In this document: positions 62,047-64,000 of the stretch, piece by piece
How positions within the stretch are numbered: position 1 is the stretch's first letter
How the letters are laid out: the number at the start of each line of letters is the position of its first letter
Origin: Acidimicrobiia bacterium
Lineage (GTDB): Bacteria; Actinomycetota; Acidimicrobiia; Acidimicrobiales; Poriferisodalaceae
Assembly: GCA_022820925.1 (NCBI GenBank)
Contig: JAJEEO010000012.1
Span: 186,001 to 250,000 of the forward strand
Direction: 5' to 3'
DNA length: 64,000 nt
Program-made: the position numbers and the translations under genes
Notes under the pieces: generated by a model
The model's input: the letters and a program-made list of their open reading frames with translations, nothing else
The model's database searches: none
Told to the model about the DNA's origin: nothing

Positions 62047-63483
62047 TCAGGCGAACGCAACGGGCGGGCGCACATGCCACCACGGATGAGCCTCCTCCAA
62101 TTGGGCAGCCAACGAGAACAGCGTCGACTCGTCGCCGTAACGGGCAACGAACATCATGCCGATCGGCAAACCCGATTCGGATCGCCACAACGGCACGCTC
62201 ATCGCCGGCTGCCCGGTGACGTTCTGCACCATGGTCATGTTCAGGTACTCCGTCAGATCGCGGCGATACGCCTCAACATCGTTCTCGTGCCGGTAAATCT
62301 CGCCGATCGGGGGCGGAGGCCCAGTCATCGTCGGCGAGAGCACCATGTCGTAGCGCCGCATGTACTCGTCCCATGCGTACGCCACCTCCATGCTGACGTC
62401 ATTCGCCCGCGCATAGTCGGCACCGCTGACTGCCCGCCCCTGCGTTCTCATGGCGGCCAGCAGAACTTCCAGCTCGTCATCGTCCACCGGCCGGCCCCTG
62501 CCTTCGCCGAGGCCATCGATGAAACGTGCGACGTCAACGGAAACGGTCGCAAAGAGCACCCTGGAGAGCACTTCGATGTCGAACGCAGGCGACGGCGCCG
62601 ACTCGACGAGGTGACCGAGCGCCCTCAGCAGCTCCGCGGTGCGATGGGTCGCTGCAAGGTATTCCGGATCGAAGTCGCGTCCCGCATGGGTCTGCTCGAG
62701 CATGGCAATGCGCATCGGACGCGCGGGTTGACGCATGCCCACCGAATAGGGCACCTGGGGCGAGGGGGCCACGTACCGGCTTCCCGTCTCGGGGCCCGCG
62801 ATGGCATCGAGCAGCACTGCCGAGTCCCGCACGCTCCGGGTGATAACGCCATCTGCTGAGAAGCCCATCCAGAATTCGGTGTACACCGGCCCGTTCGGCA
62901 CTCGTCCGCGTGACGGCTTCACGGTGAATGCTCCGCACCATGCTGCGGGGATTCGCAATGATCCGCCGCCGTCGTTGCCGTGCGCAGCGGGCAAAGCAGC
63001 GGTGCTGACTATCACTGCAGCACCGGCCGACGAACCGCCCGGGGTCAGGCGGGAATTCCAAGGGTTGCGGCAGGCGCCGGTGCGCGAGCGATCCGTGTCG
63101 ATCGACACCGACAGCGGAGGCACTGACGTTGCGCCGAGCACCACCAGCCCTGCGTCCATGAACCGCTGAGCCAGCACCGATGTCGTGTCTGCGACGTGAT
63201 CGGCCAGCAGGTGCAGACCTTCGGTTGCAGACAGCCCAGCGATCTCGCACGCGCAGTCCTTGCGCACGAACGGCACACCGGTCAACGGCCCGTCAGGAAG
63301 GCCGCTGGCGATCTGTCGACGGGCAAAATCCTCATAGCGATCAGCGAGCACGCCGAACTGACGGTCCACGGCGTCGACTCGTTCGATCGCCTCCTCGAGC
63401 AACTCGGTTGGGGTGACGTCGCCCGAACGGACGAGCTCCGAGAGGCCCACGGCATCGTGATCGTCGAAGACGCTGTCGGTCAT
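62047..63483 (-). CDS. Amidase (amidase signature family)
   Basis: A 478-residue amide hydrolase. The Ser-cisSer-Lys triad is Lys75 (FVRKD), Ser151/152 (GGSSAG) and Ser175 in GNDGGGSLRIPA. Family members cleave amides, aryl or fatty amides and are often part of nitrogen-compound catabolism. ATG 63483 has GGGGAG 4 nt upstream. It is divergent from the flavin monooxygenase across a perfect palindrome and followed by an SDR. Confidence 0.9.
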   Translation of the reverse strand: MTDSVFDDHDAVGLSELVRSGDVTPTELLEEAIERVDAVDRQFGVLADRYEDFARRQIASGLPDGPLTGVPFVRKDCACEIAGLSATEGLHLLADHVADTTSVLAQRFMDAGLVVLGATSVPPLSVSIDTDRSRTGACRNPWNSRLTPGGSSAGAAVIVSTAALPAAHGNDGGGSLRIPAAWCGAFTVKPSRGRVPNGPVYTEFWMGFSADGVITRSVRDSAVLLDAIAGPETGSRYVAPSPQVPYSVGMRQPARPMRIAMLEQTHAGRDFDPEYLAATHRTAELLRALGHLVESAPSPAFDIEVLSRVLFATVSVDVARFIDGLGEGRGRPVDDDELEVLLAAMRTQGRAVSGADYARANDVSMEVAYAWDEYMRRYDMVLSPTMTGPPPPIGEIYRHENDVEAYRRDLTEYLNMTMVQNVTGQPAMSVPLWRSESGLPIGMMFVARYGDESTLFSLAAQLEEAHPWWHVRPPVAFA

Positions 63484-63535
63484 GGCACTCCCCGCCGGTC
63501 CACATCAGGTACATCGAAGAACGGAACCGTCTGCC

Positions 63536-63557
63536 GACCATACGCTAGCGTATGGTC
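63536..63557. promoter_or_regulatory. 22-bp perfect palindrome GACCATAC-N6-GTATGGTC, candidate operator between amidase and monooxygenase
   Basis: The arms match GACCATAC with GTATGGTC around GCTAGC, and the whole reads the same on both strands. It ends 1 nt before the monooxygenase GTG. It contains TATGGT on both strands. The arms match those before the SDR at 59681, suggesting the same regulator. Confidence 0.55.
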
Positions 63558-63558
63558 A

Positions 63559-64000
63559 GTGGCTGCAGCGCTTGCGAGAGTCGAGGACCGCGGCGACCGG
63601 TGGCTCGTCGTCGGAGCGGGCCCATCCGGTCTCTCGGTCGCGCTGGCCCTGCGAACCGCTGGGGTCGATTTCGACGCTGTCGAAGCCGATCATCAACCGG
63701 GCGGACTCTGGAACTTCGACAATCCCGGATCGGCGATCTATGAGACCGCCCACTTCATCTCATCGGCGGCGCGTTCAGGGTGGGCGGACCTGCCTATGCC
63801 CGACCACTACCCCGACTACCCGCGCTGGTGGGAGATCCGCGACTACATCCGCGCCTACGCAGCACACCACGACCTCGGCAGGCACTACGAGTTCGACACC
63901 GAGGTCGAAACGGCGGTGCCGACCGGCGATGCACCCGACGAACGCTGGGACGTCACCTTCACCGACGGACATCGGCGCCGTTACCGAGGCGTGATCGCGT
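63559..64000 (+). CDS. Flavin-containing monooxygenase (NAD(P)/FAD type), 3' end beyond window
   Basis: Only the first 147 codons are visible. The FAD motif VVGAGPSGLSVAL lies near residue 20 and GGLWNFDN follows, as in FMO and Baeyer-Villiger-type monooxygenases; PDYPRWWEIRDYIRAYA matches the FMO family. The frame stays open to the edge. GTG 63559 is the only in-frame start, directly behind the palindrome. Possible roles are amine or sulphide oxidation or Baeyer-Villiger oxidation. The NADPH motif lies outside the window. Confidence 0.85.
   Translation, partial: MAAALARVEDRGDRWLVVGAGPSGLSVALALRTAGVDFDAVEADHQPGGLWNFDNPGSAIYETAHFISSAARSGWADLPMPDHYPDYPRWWEIRDYIRAYAAHHDLGRHYEFDTEVETAVPTGDAPDERWDVTFTDGHRRRYRGVIA

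Overview
The window is high-GC, densely coded DNA that looks like an actinobacterium, most probably class Acidimicrobiia (inference). The signs are the dnaG / PEP-binding enzyme / glyS / recO / uppS and phoH / ybeY / CBS protein / era runs, a DUF3039 protein, an actinobacterial-type LexA with GAAC-N4-GTTC boxes, TTGTCCACA-type DnaA boxes, F420-type LLM oxidoreductases, a ferrochelatase with actinobacterial-type extra cysteines, and several genes whose -10 hexamer lies exactly 7 nt before the start codon (leaderless pattern). No CRISPR array, insertion sequence, phage or rRNA was seen.

Layout. 1-7243 (minus): dipeptide/oligopeptide ABC transporter with two paralogous lipoprotein binding proteins, two permeases, and an ATPase running off the left edge that carries an in-frame block of membrane segments. 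7358-7594: tRNA-Met and tRNA-Asn. 7600-20938: replication, translation and envelope housekeeping (dnaG, truncated PPDK-like enzyme, glyS, recO, uppS, a DinG/XPD-type helicase, era, CorC-like CBS protein, ybeY, phoH, DUF3039). 21183-23561: a single ORF joining an MFS transporter to a ferrochelatase. 23574-31674: B12-dependent ribonucleotide reductase behind a DnaA-box palindrome, a RibD-C reductase, lexA with SOS boxes, nudC, cysS, a CPBP protease and an HTH protein. 31857-38521: a compact Tad/Flp pilus operon (cpaB, cpaF, tadB, tadC, small pilin-like and TadE/G-like proteins) ending in a membrane-anchored pseudokinase. 38529-48032: hemW, an XRE regulator, dnaJ-hrcA, lepA, rpsT, holA, comEC and comEA.

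48244-64000 is accessory catabolism: an APH-type kinase, two tandem near-identical LLM oxidoreductases, two VOC proteins, an MFS transporter, a PhyH-type dioxygenase, a divergent Ldh2 dehydrogenase, an agmatinase-family hydrolase with an alcohol dehydrogenase, a second alcohol dehydrogenase, an SDR with a TetR repressor, another SDR, an amidase and a flavin monooxygenase cut by the right edge. Related palindromes lie before the first SDR and between the amidase and monooxygenase, suggesting one regulon. The substrate cannot be read from sequence.

The points most worth following are the membrane-inserted ABC ATPase, the MFS-ferrochelatase fusion, the PPDK-like enzyme without its ATP-grasp domain, the pilus-linked pseudokinase, the DnaA-box palindrome before nrdJ, and the shared palindromes at 59.7 and 63.5 kb.
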